DNA of 64,000 bases from the NCBI GenBank assembly GCA_039806955.1, contig JBDHQI010000023.1:1-64000 (forward strand). Reading direction: 5' to 3'. The first letter of the stretch is position 1. Each line of letters opens with the position of its first letter. Under the pieces are notes generated by a model. That model did not search any database, was not told where the DNA came from, and saw only the letters and a program-made list of their open reading frames with translations. Shown here one piece after another: positions 1-8,902 of this stretch. A program made the translations under genes and the position numbers. This DNA is from JADLHS01 sp039806955. Its GTDB lineage: Bacteria > Verrucomicrobiota > Verrucomicrobiia > Limisphaerales > JADLHS01.

Positions 1-91
1 TCAGACGCGCACGCCCAGCAACTGTTCAATCCACTTTGCTAAAATTGCGTTCCCTAAGTCCGACAGGCTGCTAGACCGCCGCTACAACGCA

Positions 92-127
92 AAAGAAACA
101 CCGGCCTGAGTTTCAGGCCGGTGTTTT
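92..127 (-). terminator. Intrinsic terminator after the secretin gene
   Basis: A perfect 12-bp inverted repeat (98-109 with 113-124) encloses a 3-nt loop. On the minus strand it is followed by a T-rich run (91-97), and it lies 24 bases beyond the secretin stop codon. The plus strand also has TTTT after the stem, so it may work in both directions. Confidence 0.8.
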
Positions 128-150
128 GTCAAAACGTAGAAGCGATTGGC

Positions 151-1701
151 TTAATCGTGAAACGCGCCTGCTTGCTTCTCCTTGCGGATGTCGCCAGCGG
201 ATTTACCGCTATCCCACCAGGACCAATCATCAGTGACTTTGACATTGGTTGTGGTTTTCAAATAATCCGTTTCCGTCGGCTGGAAATCTGAGTCTTGCAC
301 CACCGTGGGCGTAATGAAGATGGTCAGGTTTTGGCGGTTGAGTTCCTTGCCATCCTTGCGGAACAACAAACCCAATCCCGGAATATCACCCAACACCGGT
401 ACCTTGGTGCTGTCATTGCGCTTTTCATCCTGGATCAAACCGCCCATGACGAGCGTGTTGCCGCTGGGGATCAAGACAGTGGTGTCCAGCTTGCGCGTGT
501 AGAACGAATCCACGGTATTGGGCACCCCTCCAACTACACTTTGAAAGGAGGGACCGAGACGTAGTACGCCCTGGCTGACGTTTAACTCAATGTAGTTATT
601 AGCGGCAATGCGCGGAGTAACGTCCAAATTAACGGTCAAATTTGAGTAGTTGATTTGCGAACCACCAGTGGTATTGGCCGTTCCTGCCGTGGTGTTGACG
701 ATCGGGTATAAGAGACCCACATCAATGGTTGCCTTTTGGTTATCCAACGTCACCATGCGCGGTTCGGAAACCACTTTGGTATCACCAGAACTATTGAGGA
801 ACGAGAGCGCCGCCGAAACGCCATCCGCATTCAAGAAGGCCGCCGCCGGGTTAAAGCCGAAGCCGCCTGCTGCATCATTCATTAATATCCCCGGATTACC
901 CAAGACCCCACCCATAATGTCTGCGGTTGTAGGTTGATTATTTCCATTCGGGGCAGTTTGCAACGCGCTGTTGCCAAACTGGACGTTCTGCGCTTTCAGC
1001 GTTCCGCTCCAATCAATGCCCTTGTTGGATTTCGGATTGAGCGTGGTTTCCATAATCTTGGCTTCGATCAAGACCTGCTTGGTTTGGGTGTCCAGCCGCT
1101 CAATGAGCTTATGCACGGCCTCCATTTCTTTTTCGGTGGCCGAGACGACCAATTGACTGGTGCGGATGTCCGCAATGACTTTGCTCCGCTTGTCCACGAA
1201 CACGGTTTGCACCGAGGTCACGATGTTGCTGGGGGAAGCAAACTTGAGCTGCACAATCTCAGTGACCAGCGGCTCGGCGGCAGCCGGGTCCTTGATCGTG
1301 ACGCGGGTGATGCCGGTCTTGGAATCGGAGACGAGTTGGAGGCCGTAAGTGGTGATCAACGCGTTCAACGCCTGTTCCGCCGTGAGGTTTTCCCAACGGA
1401 TGGAAATGTTCGGTTGTGCCTTGATCTGGCCGCGTTCGTCCGGCTGACCATAGCCCACTTTGGGGTCCATGATGTAATTGATTCCCGCCTGTCGGGCCAG
1501 ATTGTCAATCGCCGTGATCAGCGGAACATCCTGGAATTGGATGAGCGGGATGACCGCCCCGCCCGTGGCGGCGGCGTCCGCAAACGCGGTGGCGGTGGTG
1601 GGGGTTTCATCGGCGGCAGTTGCCGCGGGTTCGTTCTGGGCCAGAGCCACCGTGCAGGCGCTCAGCCCGAGGAGGGTCATGAGGGCGAATTTCGCTTTCA
1701 T
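151..1701 (-). CDS. Type IV pilus / type II secretion secretin (PilQ/GspD-like)
   Basis: 516-residue outer-membrane secretin that would form the channel through which a pilus or secreted protein passes. Residues 1-21 are a signal peptide ending in a small-residue cleavage site. Residues about 51-135 form an N0/STN-type domain, and about 145-215 an N1/NolW-type domain (VQLKFASPSNIV, then KLIERLDTQTKQVLIEAKI). Residues about 300-480 form the secretin beta domain, with the characteristic VPVLGDIPGLGLLFR and an LTIFITPTVV ending. It is short compared with many PilQ proteins because it lacks AMIN domains. It is the last gene of a run ordered like pilM-N-O-P-Q, 196 bases after the PilP-like gene. 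The fold is clear; whether the machine is a pilus or a type II system is inferred from the neighbours. Confidence 0.9.
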   Translation of the reverse strand: MKAKFALMTLLGLSACTVALAQNEPAATAADETPTTATAFADAAATGGAVIPLIQFQDVPLITAIDNLARQAGINYIMDPKVGYGQPDERGQIKAQPNISIRWENLTAEQALNALITTYGLQLVSDSKTGITRVTIKDPAAAEPLVTEIVQLKFASPSNIVTSVQTVFVDKRSKVIADIRTSQLVVSATEKEMEAVHKLIERLDTQTKQVLIEAKIMETTLNPKSNKGIDWSGTLKAQNVQFGNSALQTAPNGNNQPTTADIMGGVLGNPGILMNDAAGGFGFNPAAAFLNADGVSAALSFLNSSGDTKVVSEPRMVTLDNQKATIDVGLLYPIVNTTAGTANTTGGSQINYSNLTVNLDVTPRIAANNYIELNVSQGVLRLGPSFQSVVGGVPNTVDSFYTRKLDTTVLIPSGNTLVMGGLIQDEKRNDSTKVPVLGDIPGLGLLFRKDGKELNRQNLTIFITPTVVQDSDFQPTETDYLKTTTNVKVTDDWSWWDSGKSAGDIRKEKQAGAFHD

Positions 1702-1842
1702 TTGTTTTATTTGTTTGTTCTCTCCGTTGAGCTTCTACGTTTGTTTGGTACAGCCGCTCAACTCTCAATCCTGTTTAGCAGCAGCGATGCCACGCGCGGG
1801 TTTCTGTCAAAATCCCCGGGAAAACCGGGGAAAACCGGGGCC

Positions 1843-1876
1843 AAAAAAAATTCTTGTCCACCTAGTGGACAAGAAT
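1843..1876 (-). terminator. Intrinsic terminator after the PilP-like gene
   Basis: A perfect 12-bp stem (1850-1861 with 1865-1876) with a CTA loop is followed on the minus strand by a run of eight T (1850-1843). It sits 22 bases past the stop of the PilP-like gene and before the secretin gene, so secretin expression may be set by readthrough or by its own promoter. Beside it (1811-1840) is a short duplication of AAAACCGGGG. Confidence 0.8.
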
Positions 1877-1897
1877 GTTGCCAGTGTTTAGGCGCAA

Positions 1898-2413
1898 TTA
1901 CTTCTGCGGCGCGAGGCGCAATTCCCGGCGTTCGGCACCGATCTGAATCAGAACTGTTCCGGCCGACATGTTGATCTCGACGCAGGTAATTTTCGGCCGT
2001 CCGGTTTTGGTAATGACCTCGTTGACTTCACCGGTGGTGAACGTGGTCGTATTGATGATCGCGAGCGGTTGCTCGGGTGTTCCGGAAATGCCTTTCAACA
2101 CCAGGTCGGCTTCAACTTTCGGCGTCTCGGGGGTCTGGATCACATTCACGTTGTACACCCGCGTCGAGTCGGGAAAGAAAGGATCGCGGCCTTCCGACGG
2201 TTGCTTGGGAATGACAAAAGTTGAGGCCGTGGATCCGGGCGCTTGGGCCTCGGTGGCGGCGGATTTTGGCGCCGCCGGCGTGGTGGCCAGAGTTTTGGCG
2301 CGAACTTGCAATACCTCGTTGGTCCCCGCTGCGGACAACATTGAAGGACCGCAATACGCGACGAGCCAACCCAGCAAGCCAACCGAAACTGTTTTAAGTG
2401 AAATGAGTCTCAT
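1898..2413 (-). CDS. PilP/GspC-like pilus assembly protein
   Basis: 171-residue exported protein. The N-terminus has a hydrophobic segment (about 8-28), then a low-complexity Ala/Thr/Pro linker (about 40-70). A GRDPFFP motif follows and a small C-terminal domain (LVLKGISGTPEQPLAIINT... through VLIQIGAERRELRL), typical of the periplasmic HR/PilP domain that links the inner-membrane PilNO platform to the secretin. It lies 14 bases downstream of the PilO-like gene and directly upstream of the secretin, the classical pilP position. There is no clear lipobox, unlike many PilP lipoproteins. Assignment rests on the DPFF motif, length and position. Confidence 0.7.
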   Translation of the reverse strand: MRLISLKTVSVGLLGWLVAYCGPSMLSAAGTNEVLQVRAKTLATTPAAPKSAATEAQAPGSTASTFVIPKQPSEGRDPFFPDSTRVYNVNVIQTPETPKVEADLVLKGISGTPEQPLAIINTTTFTTGEVNEVITKTGRPKITCVEINMSAGTVLIQIGAERRELRLAPQK

Positions 2414-2427
2414 AATGACGGGGGCAA

Positions 2428-3027
2428 TCAGCTCTTACCTGGAGCTTTCGTGGGTTTAACCAAGGTGATGATGTCCATTTTGAAGGCGAGTTTGTCGCGT
2501 TCACTGGCGACCGAAGCGGGACTCAAATCCAGCGCAAGATTCGAAATGCGCATGAGCGGGTGCTCATTTTCAAAGTCGGCAACGAATTGACCCAGATCGT
2601 GGTAATAAGCCGTTCCCACCACGGAGAGTTGGGCCTGTTGATACGGAAACCTGGGAATGAGATCCACATTCCCCGGCTGACTGATAGGGCTGATTTGGGG
2701 AATTTCCACCTTGTAGTTGCGTTGGAATTTACGCAGAAAGCTTTGCACCCAGGAATACAGGTCGCCGGTGGCCATGCCGCTTTCCAACTCCGTCAGGCGG
2801 CCCGAGGTTTCGTTGAACACAGCTTCAACCTGATCACTGCGCTTGATGGTTTTTTGCATTTCTTCCAATTTTCCCTCCGCCGCGACCTTGTTCTGCTTCA
2901 AGGTGGCCAACTGCTGGTTGCCGCCCAGGATCAGGTAATTGCCCAAACCGGCGAGCACGGCGAGCGTGATCACGACCGTGATGATCAGGTGCTGTTTCTT
3001 TTCTTTCGAGAGTTTTTTGAATTTCAT
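2428..3027 (-). CDS. PilO-like inner-membrane pilus assembly protein
   Basis: 199-residue bitopic membrane protein. A basic N-terminus (MKFKKLSKEKKQHL) precedes one TM helix (about 16-36), then a coiled-coil stretch (about 40-80) and a ferredoxin-like periplasmic domain including YYHDLGQFVADFENEHPLMRI, which is typical of PilO. The start is placed at 3027 because this ATG overlaps the stop of the upstream PilN-like gene as ATGA, implying translational coupling; an in-frame start 24 bases earlier lies inside pilN. PilO pairs with PilN to form the alignment subcomplex between PilM and the secretin. Confidence 0.85.
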   Translation of the reverse strand: MKFKKLSKEKKQHLIITVVITLAVLAGLGNYLILGGNQQLATLKQNKVAAEGKLEEMQKTIKRSDQVEAVFNETSGRLTELESGMATGDLYSWVQSFLRKFQRNYKVEIPQISPISQPGNVDLIPRFPYQQAQLSVVGTAYYHDLGQFVADFENEHPLMRISNLALDLSPASVASERDKLAFKMDIITLVKPTKAPGKS

Positions 3028-3698
3028 CGGGTGACCTCGGGATAACGACATTCCAGGCTGAAAGTGACTACGGACCGGCCCGTATCCGGCGAAATCTGCG
3101 GGGAGGAGGAATTTTTCCAGGCGACGCCGTTGGCTCGATCCAGCGACGATTTGAAATAGGAAGATTGCGCAATAACATCCTTCAGCCGCAATACCTGCTC
3201 CCCGGGATTCGACGAACTGTCTGTCCCATCCAACGCCAACAGGATGCGCTCGGTAACCGTGGCCGGCTTGCCGGGGAATGTTTTATCGCCATCCTTGCGC
3301 GGCTTGGTTTCCGCGGTGAATTGGCACGACTGGTTGACTCGCAACCGGGTCAATCGCACGTCTTCCACCGTGGCATGCTGTAGCGCATCCATGAGGTTGC
3401 CATTCAGGAACCGATTCGTGGTCAGCGTGTGCAGCGCCGCGAGCTTTGAATTCATATCGCCAATTTGCTTCTGCATGTCCACCACGCGCGTGAAATCATT
3501 CGTGCATTGTTTCATCTGCGCGGCGACCGCCGCGAGCTCGTTTTTGACGATGATGATTTTGAATTGGATGACGCTGGCCCAGGCAAGCACGAGCACGACC
3601 AGCAGAATGCCAATGTAGGCCGTCCGCTTGACCGGATCTCTCCGGCGCAGGTCCTCAAGGGCGTGAGCCTCAGCGAGTAGATTAAGTCGAATAGGCAT
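3024..3698 (-). CDS. PilN-like pilus assembly protein
   Basis: 224-residue bitopic protein. The short cytoplasmic tail begins MPIRLNLLAE, matching the conserved PilN peptide (I-x-I-N-L-L) that binds PilM. A TM helix follows at about 27-50, then a coiled coil (about 52-95) and a small periplasmic domain. It starts 15 bases after the PilM-like gene and overlaps PilO by 4 bases. Domain order, the NLL motif and position agree. The periplasmic part has a polar loop (TKPRKDGDKTFPG) not expected in short PilN proteins. Confidence 0.85.
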   Translation of the reverse strand: MPIRLNLLAEAHALEDLRRRDPVKRTAYIGILLVVLVLAWASVIQFKIIIVKNELAAVAAQMKQCTNDFTRVVDMQKQIGDMNSKLAALHTLTTNRFLNGNLMDALQHATVEDVRLTRLRVNQSCQFTAETKPRKDGDKTFPGKPATVTERILLALDGTDSSSNPGEQVLRLKDVIAQSSYFKSSLDRANGVAWKNSSSPQISPDTGRSVVTFSLECRYPEVTR

Positions 3699-3713
3699 GG
3701 TCTTAAAATCAGG

Positions 3714-4787
3714 TTAAAGTGCGGCGATGGCGGCGCCGATGGCCACCGCCAGCTGCGGAGCGACAGACTCCAATTCCGTGGCTTGTTGGGGCGGTAAATC
3801 CAATTTGAGAAAACCGGCGGGATTCCAGGTGTGCGTTTCGAGGGACAGTTCCTGTTGCAGCGATTGCACCACGAATTCAGAACGCGTGGTGCCACCGGTC
3901 AAATAGGCCGCCGATACGGGGCGATCTTGTTGGTGCTCAAAGAAGTCAATCGAGGCGCGCAACTCGCGGCCCAGGGGGAGCAGGACCGTCTCCAACGCGG
4001 CCTGCACTTCCTGCGGCATGCCGACTTTGATGCCCTCCGCTTCCGCATAGCTGATCTCCAGCGATTCAGCCACCGCGTGGGTCAGCCGGTCGCCGCCCAG
4101 ATTCACCACGCGGCTCAAGATCAATTCGCCTTGTTGCAACAGGCAGATGGAGGAGGAGCGGAACCCGATATCTATCAACGCCACCACTTCATTGATGAAG
4201 GCGTCCGGCATGGCCATTTCAAAGGCGTTGACCGGGCCGACCAGTCCGGGAACGATATGTTCGGCCACCAACCCCGCGCTTTTGGCCCCCTCCGTGTACT
4301 CATTGATTATCTCCTGCTTGCTGCCGGCGGCCAGCACGCGCTGCTTGGGCATGGGCGCCCCGGCGCGCGCCGGTTCACCGGCCAGGGAGGGGAGCAAATG
4401 GCAATCGAAGGCGTGGTTCAGCAATTCCTGCTGCAGATAGTTGCGTGAATTATGTTTCAGCATCATGCGCATGTCGTCCAACGGCATGCGGGGAATTTCA
4501 ATGTGGCGGACAATGGCGTCATTGACTCCGGTGGTCAGGCTGACTTGTTTGGTCTTGGCCTCCAACGCCTGGCTGACCGCCTTGAGGTGCTCGCCCAACA
4601 TGTCTGCGGACATGGCCTTGTCGAAGATCGGAGCATCCAGAAGCGCGTAACGGGACAAATTGAACCCTTCGCCGCGACGGTGCAAATGAACGGCCTTCGT
4701 GGTGCGGCTGCCAAGATCAATCGCGAGGACTTGTTCCGGCCGCTTCCGTCGCGGGCCTGTGAACAACGTGGACAAAACCGTGTGCAT
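3714..4787 (-). CDS. PilM-like actin-fold ATPase of the pilus platform
   Basis: 357-residue cytoplasmic protein of the PilM/FtsA actin-like fold. The phosphate-1 motif AIDLGSRTTKAVHL lies at about 23-36, the phosphate-2 region VALIDIGFRSSSICLL near 210, and the adenosine loop AAYLTGGTTRS near 300. PilM binds ATP and the PilN tail and links the motor to the periplasmic complex. It is the first gene of the pilMNOPQ-like run, and 263 bases separate it from the next upstream gene, so a promoter is expected there. The glycine-rich loops look intact. Confidence 0.87.
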   Translation of the reverse strand: MHTVLSTLFTGPRRKRPEQVLAIDLGSRTTKAVHLHRRGEGFNLSRYALLDAPIFDKAMSADMLGEHLKAVSQALEAKTKQVSLTTGVNDAIVRHIEIPRMPLDDMRMMLKHNSRNYLQQELLNHAFDCHLLPSLAGEPARAGAPMPKQRVLAAGSKQEIINEYTEGAKSAGLVAEHIVPGLVGPVNAFEMAMPDAFINEVVALIDIGFRSSSICLLQQGELILSRVVNLGGDRLTHAVAESLEISYAEAEGIKVGMPQEVQAALETVLLPLGRELRASIDFFEHQQDRPVSAAYLTGGTTRSEFVVQSLQQELSLETHTWNPAGFLKLDLPPQQATELESVAPQLAVAIGAAIAAL

Positions 4788-5050
4788 TATTCTCTTTCTT
4801 TTGATTCGCGCTGCCCTTCATCCGAACGCCTCAGCGGGATTCGCCCGTGAACAGCATTTCATCGCGTATGACTAGCAAGACATTTGCCAGCCACCCGGGG
4901 CCGTTACTAGCCGCGCCCCGGAGTCGGCATTTGACCGGAAAAATGGACGTAAATACGGGAAAACATTTTGATGGAAACAGTTTGGCGGCGGAAGGATTTG
5001 CGAAAACCGTGACACCGGGTGTCTTGAAATGACCGGGCGGCCGGAAGGAA
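4788..5050. other. Intergenic region upstream of pilM
   Basis: 263 bases between the pilM-like gene and the secreted-protein gene. I see no convincing gene or T-tailed hairpin. It presumably holds the pilM promoter, but no box pair could be assigned. Confidence 0.4.
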
Positions 5051-5761
5051 TTAACTTTCACTGTGATAAACCACAGGGGGCAGTTTACCGTCAAGGTCAC
5101 TCACTTGAAATCCGCGCATCAACACGTACAAAGCATTCCTGGCTGATTCGAACTGTTCCGGACTGCAGACGGTGGAAAATTCCAGAATGCCGGCGGGAGT
5201 CGGAACGAAACCAATCTGCACTTTGCGGGTCACCCGATCCACTTTGCAGAGCAGATCAAAGGCGGGGCCAGCGTTTTTCGCGGCACTAAAGGTGTGTTCG
5301 TTTAGAATTATCGGATTCGCCCAGCGGGAAGAGATCCAGGTCCGGTATGCCGCCGTCGAACCGGGTGCCGGGCCGTCGGCGGGCGCGGCCAGAACGCGAA
5401 CCGACAGGAGCGCGGTGAAATCCTCATTCGACAAGGTGATTTTTTCGGGATTGCTGAGGTCGGCACGAAACCCTTCCGGTAATACGAATCTCATGTGTCG
5501 CTGATTAGCCGACATAAGAATACATCGGACTGGCGCGGAAGCGGTACTCTGCTGGTCTTGAACAGTGGCGTCGAACTCCAGCGGCTGAAGTAATTCAGTT
5601 GCACTGGGACTGTTGGTTGTCTCCTTCGCTTCGGTTTGAGCCGGAGCCAAAGCTCCGAGCTGGCAGGCGAATGCTAGAATTACAGCCCCCGATGTAAACC
5701 TGCGCAGTCTGGAGTGACGATAGAGCGGCAACATGATTCGAAAGGCTTGGATTACGCTCAC
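5051..5761 (-). CDS. Secreted protein of unknown function in the pilus cluster
   Basis: 236-residue protein with a basic N-terminus and a hydrophobic segment (about 24-42) ending ALAPAQ, consistent with an exported protein. I do not recognise the C-terminal part (about 60-236). It contains FVPTPAGILEFSTVCSPEQF and a predicted mixed alpha/beta domain. The GTG start at 5761 lies 3 bases after the stop of the large PilX-like gene, so it is almost certainly co-transcribed. An internal ATG (residue 10) is an alternative start. A role in pilus assembly is suggested only by position. Confidence 0.65.
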   Translation of the reverse strand: MSVIQAFRIMLPLYRHSRLRRFTSGAVILAFACQLGALAPAQTEAKETTNSPSATELLQPLEFDATVQDQQSTASAPVRCILMSANQRHMRFVLPEGFRADLSNPEKITLSNEDFTALLSVRVLAAPADGPAPGSTAAYRTWISSRWANPIILNEHTFSAAKNAGPAFDLLCKVDRVTRKVQIGFVPTPAGILEFSTVCSPEQFESARNALYVLMRGFQVSDLDGKLPPVVYHSES

Positions 5762-5764
5762 CCA

Positions 5765-7591
5765 TCAAGGCGTCGCATTGAAAGTAACAACATTCGGAGG
5801 CGGCGTGGCCCAGTTGAAGCGGATGGGAATCATGGCGCAGGGCATGCCTGGCGGTTGTTTGTTGGGATCGAGAAAATTCAGGTCGTAACTGAACTGCCGC
5901 TTCGGCGCCACATAGTAAGATCCCGTACCAGGAGTAATGAATTGGCCCGTGGCTTTTTTGCTGTTGAAGAGATTGATGATGGACGTATTCAGCCAAACCT
6001 GACGCGATGTCGTCCAGTTTTCCAGCAAGCGGGGCAGGTTATGCACGCCGCCGCTGAATTGATTATTCCCGCTTCCGGTGGACGGCACGATGCCGGTCAA
6101 CAGGGCGGCATTTATCGTAATCGCCGAGGAGGGGTTGGGACCGGTATCACTATCAGTATAACTTGTGCTATCCTTCCAGTTTCCAGAGAGAATGGTGAGC
6201 GCATCCGACATCAAGGCGGAGGGAACGGTAGAGGTAGTGTTGGTCGTGGCGGTACGGGTGGTCCCATCTTTGGTGACGTTGTAATTATCCCACACGTAGA
6301 GCGGATTGGGAGTGGCCACGCTCCAGCCGAGATTGTTATTCTTCGGCAACTCACTGCCATTCACCAACCGCACTCCCGTTAACTTCCCGGACGCTGCGGT
6401 TCGGTTGTCCGCAACGTACAAAACGGTGGGGTACAAACCCGCCGTGGCGGGAAACTTGGATTGGACAACTGAATTGGTGGCAATCCATTTACCGTACTTG
6501 GCCACATCAATTTGCGTGGTAATAATTTCCTTGTTCTCCCGTTGGTCCTTAAATTTGTTGGTGATACTCAGGAACGGCAGGTTGGTGGCTAAAGATTCCG
6601 GAGTCGTATTCGTATAGGTCAGAATAATGGGACTGGGATCCGCGCCTGGCACCTGCTCGCTGACACTCTCTTGAAGGCGAAGCGCAACCACCGTATTGCT
6701 CACGAGCAGGACCACTTGGGCCTTGTTGTACAAGCGTTCCTGCCCCTCCATTGAAGTGGGGGATTCGGCGCTCGGCGGTTGTTCAATCAAGGCATAGGTG
6801 TTGGTCATGTTAATGGGCAAGGTGACCGATTGAGTATTGGTGCGGTAGTTTGGACTACCATTAAATTGAACATTGCTGGCAGTCTTGCCGGTCCACGGGC
6901 CGCTCCCGTTATTTCTTGGATATCCAATAGCCGCAGCCGTGGTTACCGTATCGTTAAAAGTGACGGTGGAACTTGAGCCAAGGTAGATGTTGGCGTTGGC
7001 GTGGACGCGGCCATTGATGGTCATCGTTGCGGCGGTGCTGAATTCCAGGAGGCCGTTATAGAAAATCGCGTAAGTGCTTAACGGCACAAGCGCCAACAGC
7101 ACATCCATTTGCGCGGTGCCAACCGACGACACCGCCCCGCTCTTGTTACGCGCATTGGCGACGAGCCGGTACACCGGAGCACTGACCGTGCTCTTGCCGG
7201 TGTACTGAGAGGGCATGGCGCCCGTATAGTTGTTCAAGGGCTGGATATAAACCTGGTTGATATTGCTTCGAGCGTCAGAAAATTCGAAATTGCTCCAGAA
7301 GGCATCTTCCGTCGGAATATTGGTTCGATACAGAGAAAGGTTGTTGGCAACGCCCCCGGGTCCCAATGCCGTAAAATCATAAGCCATCCGCGCAAACACT
7401 TTTTCCAGTGCCGCTTCCGCGGCATTGTTGTTCACCATGAATTGGTTGCTGCGGGCATTCAAGTTGGCGACCGTGCTGGTGCGTTGCATGGTGGCGGCCA
7501 AGACAATCAATCCCACGGCGATGAGACTCATCACCATGAGCAGGGCAAATCCGGTATTACGACGCAGGAGAGGGATTAAACGTGTTTTCAT
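5765..7591 (-). CDS. PilX-like pilus assembly protein, large
   Basis: 608-residue protein. The N-terminus (RRNTGFALLMVMSLIAVGL) is a prepilin-like hydrophobic segment (about 12-34) typical of PilX/PilX_N proteins. A coiled segment follows with NNNAAEAALEKVFARMAYDF. The remaining ~500 residues are rich in Asn, Thr and Ser and look like an extracellular beta-rich domain. The ATG overlaps the upstream prepilin stop by 4 bases. It is far longer than a minor pilin (150-250 residues), so it may be a tip or adhesin-like component. The G-F boundary fits a prepilin cleavage site, but the glutamate at +5 is absent, as often in PilX/GspK-type proteins. Confidence 0.75.
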   Translation of the reverse strand: MKTRLIPLLRRNTGFALLMVMSLIAVGLIVLAATMQRTSTVANLNARSNQFMVNNNAAEAALEKVFARMAYDFTALGPGGVANNLSLYRTNIPTEDAFWSNFEFSDARSNINQVYIQPLNNYTGAMPSQYTGKSTVSAPVYRLVANARNKSGAVSSVGTAQMDVLLALVPLSTYAIFYNGLLEFSTAATMTINGRVHANANIYLGSSSTVTFNDTVTTAAAIGYPRNNGSGPWTGKTASNVQFNGSPNYRTNTQSVTLPINMTNTYALIEQPPSAESPTSMEGQERLYNKAQVVLLVSNTVVALRLQESVSEQVPGADPSPIILTYTNTTPESLATNLPFLSITNKFKDQRENKEIITTQIDVAKYGKWIATNSVVQSKFPATAGLYPTVLYVADNRTAASGKLTGVRLVNGSELPKNNNLGWSVATPNPLYVWDNYNVTKDGTTRTATTNTTSTVPSALMSDALTILSGNWKDSTSYTDSDTGPNPSSAITINAALLTGIVPSTGSGNNQFSGGVHNLPRLLENWTTSRQVWLNTSIINLFNSKKATGQFITPGTGSYYVAPKRQFSYDLNFLDPNKQPPGMPCAMIPIRFNWATPPPNVVTFNATP

Positions 7592-8220
7592 GGTCCATCA
7601 GGAACGTGGGATGCAGCCTTCAGTTCGGTTTTGTAATAATCATATTTCAACCCAGGACCGACCTGGGTTAACGGGTACTGAAATTGGGCAAATTCCAATG
7701 TGGTGCTAATGACGCCTTTATGCGTCAGATCAGTTAAGTTGGTCCCGCGATGATTCTCCACGCGAAAAGTCATGCTGTTGGGCGTGGCGTTGGTCAGCTG
7801 GGAAGCCAGAAGCGTCGGCGTGCCCGAGTCCACCTGCCGCCAGAGTTGGTAATTGGCCGTATCGTAATAGTAGTAAATGAAATTTGTGGCCGCCGTGGTG
7901 TAATTGAAAAAGCTTAACTTGAGAGCGGTCCCTTCCTGCGCTGTTCCATTCGGGATCGGCGTAAAAGTCGAACCTGATTTCGTCCCCACCCGCACCGTCT
8001 TCGCGGTTCGAATGTCCTCCAACATTTTGTTCAAGCCCATACGAGATTGATCACTCGCACCCAATTTACTGAGTATCAATTGATCATAGCGCTGCCCAAA
8101 TAAATGAACTGAGATCAAACCGATGGTGACCATGCTGAAGATGCTCATGCTGATCATCAACTCCGCCAGCGTGAACGCGTGACGGAAACGGATCGAACGG
8201 CTTGCGGAAGAAGTTCTCAT
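7588..8220 (-). CDS. Prepilin-like minor pseudopilin (PilW-like)
   Basis: 210 residues with a type III signal RFRHAFTLAELMISMSIFSM. The residue before the mature Phe is Ala rather than the usual Gly, while Glu at +5 is kept. One hydrophobic helix is followed by a globular C-terminal domain (DIRTAKTVRVGTKSG... TNFIYYYYDT). It fits PilW/GspJ-type minor pilins that prime pilus assembly. It overlaps the downstream PilX-like gene by 4 bases and the upstream prepilin by 1 base, so the three are translationally coupled. Ala in place of Gly at -1 is tolerated by some prepilin peptidases. Confidence 0.8.
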   Translation of the reverse strand: MRTSSASRSIRFRHAFTLAELMISMSIFSMVTIGLISVHLFGQRYDQLILSKLGASDQSRMGLNKMLEDIRTAKTVRVGTKSGSTFTPIPNGTAQEGTALKLSFFNYTTAATNFIYYYYDTANYQLWRQVDSGTPTLLASQLTNATPNSMTFRVENHRGTNLTDLTHKGVISTTLEFAQFQYPLTQVGPGLKYDYYKTELKAASHVPDGP

Positions 8221-8780
8221 TAGAGTTGCGGATCGCGGTTGTCCGGAGCGAAGTAAGTCGCGATGGTATTGGTAAAATATTTGACGGTCTGCCCCTTGGA
8301 AAAAGGCCAGACGGTGTCCACGCGCATGAATTGAACCCGCACCTTGTTCGGCAGTACGTCGTAGCGCCGGATCGTCACGTAATTGGTCGCCATGACAAAA
8401 TTACTGCCGGAATACGGCAGGTCCAAAATATGAGTAGTGTAACCAGTAACGGTTGGAACCCCTCCGGAAGCGATTGGGTGAACCGTGAAATTCATCAAAG
8501 GCAGATTGGTGATCTCGTTGCGTTCGGCTCCTGAGGAAGCATCCCACACCGCCGAATGGGCGCGCTCAATTTCCCGCAAGCCAACCGCCTGCGCGGCCAG
8601 TGAATAGCCGGACCATTCGGCGCGGCGCGCCCCTTGGATGTAGGCCGCCAGAATGCCCGCAAACACCAGTCCGGTGATGAAGATCGCGGTAACCACTTCA
8701 ACCAAAGTAAAGCCGCCCGCGGAGGAGCGGCGCAATGGACGGAAGCTGCGAGAAGTTTTCTGATTGCGGTATAACCTCAT
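8220..8780 (-). CDS. Prepilin-like minor pseudopilin (PilV-like)
   Basis: 186 residues with a textbook prepilin motif, GGFTLVEVVTAIFITG (Gly-Phe cleavage site, Glu at +5), then one hydrophobic helix and a ~130-residue globular domain. It resembles PilV/GspI-type minor pilins. It is the promoter-proximal gene of the pseudopilin operon, and its stop overlaps the next ATG by one base (TAATG). No assembly ATPase (PilB/PilT) or platform protein (PilC) is in the window, so the motor must be encoded elsewhere. Confidence 0.82.
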   Translation of the reverse strand: MRLYRNQKTSRSFRPLRRSSAGGFTLVEVVTAIFITGLVFAGILAAYIQGARRAEWSGYSLAAQAVGLREIERAHSAVWDASSGAERNEITNLPLMNFTVHPIASGGVPTVTGYTTHILDLPYSGSNFVMATNYVTIRRYDVLPNKVRVQFMRVDTVWPFSKGQTVKYFTNTIATYFAPDNRDPQL

Positions 8781-8869
8781 TGTACGCCTCTAAAGCATTT
8801 GGTATTTAGCAAGCCCGATGCCAAGTGTGCAGAGGCTAAAATCCGCTGGCGGATCAAACTAAAACCGCG

Positions 8870-8902
8870 TGGCTGTCTCATTGTTGGAAATGGCTGTCTC
8901 AT
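8870..8902. repeat. 12-bp direct repeat near the end of the LysR gene
   Basis: TGGCTGTCTCAT occurs at 8870-8881 and 8891-8902, nine bases apart, with the second copy covering the LysR stop codon. No function is evident. Confidence 0.5.

Noticed and set aside
1..91. C-terminus of a minus-strand gene ending at base 1
   Set aside because: A sensible-looking peptide occurs but an in-frame stop lies upstream at about base 82 and no start codon is available.
934..1974. 346-residue plus-strand frame opposite the secretin
   Set aside because: The secretin has full domain order; the antisense frame crosses the terminator and has no recognisable features.
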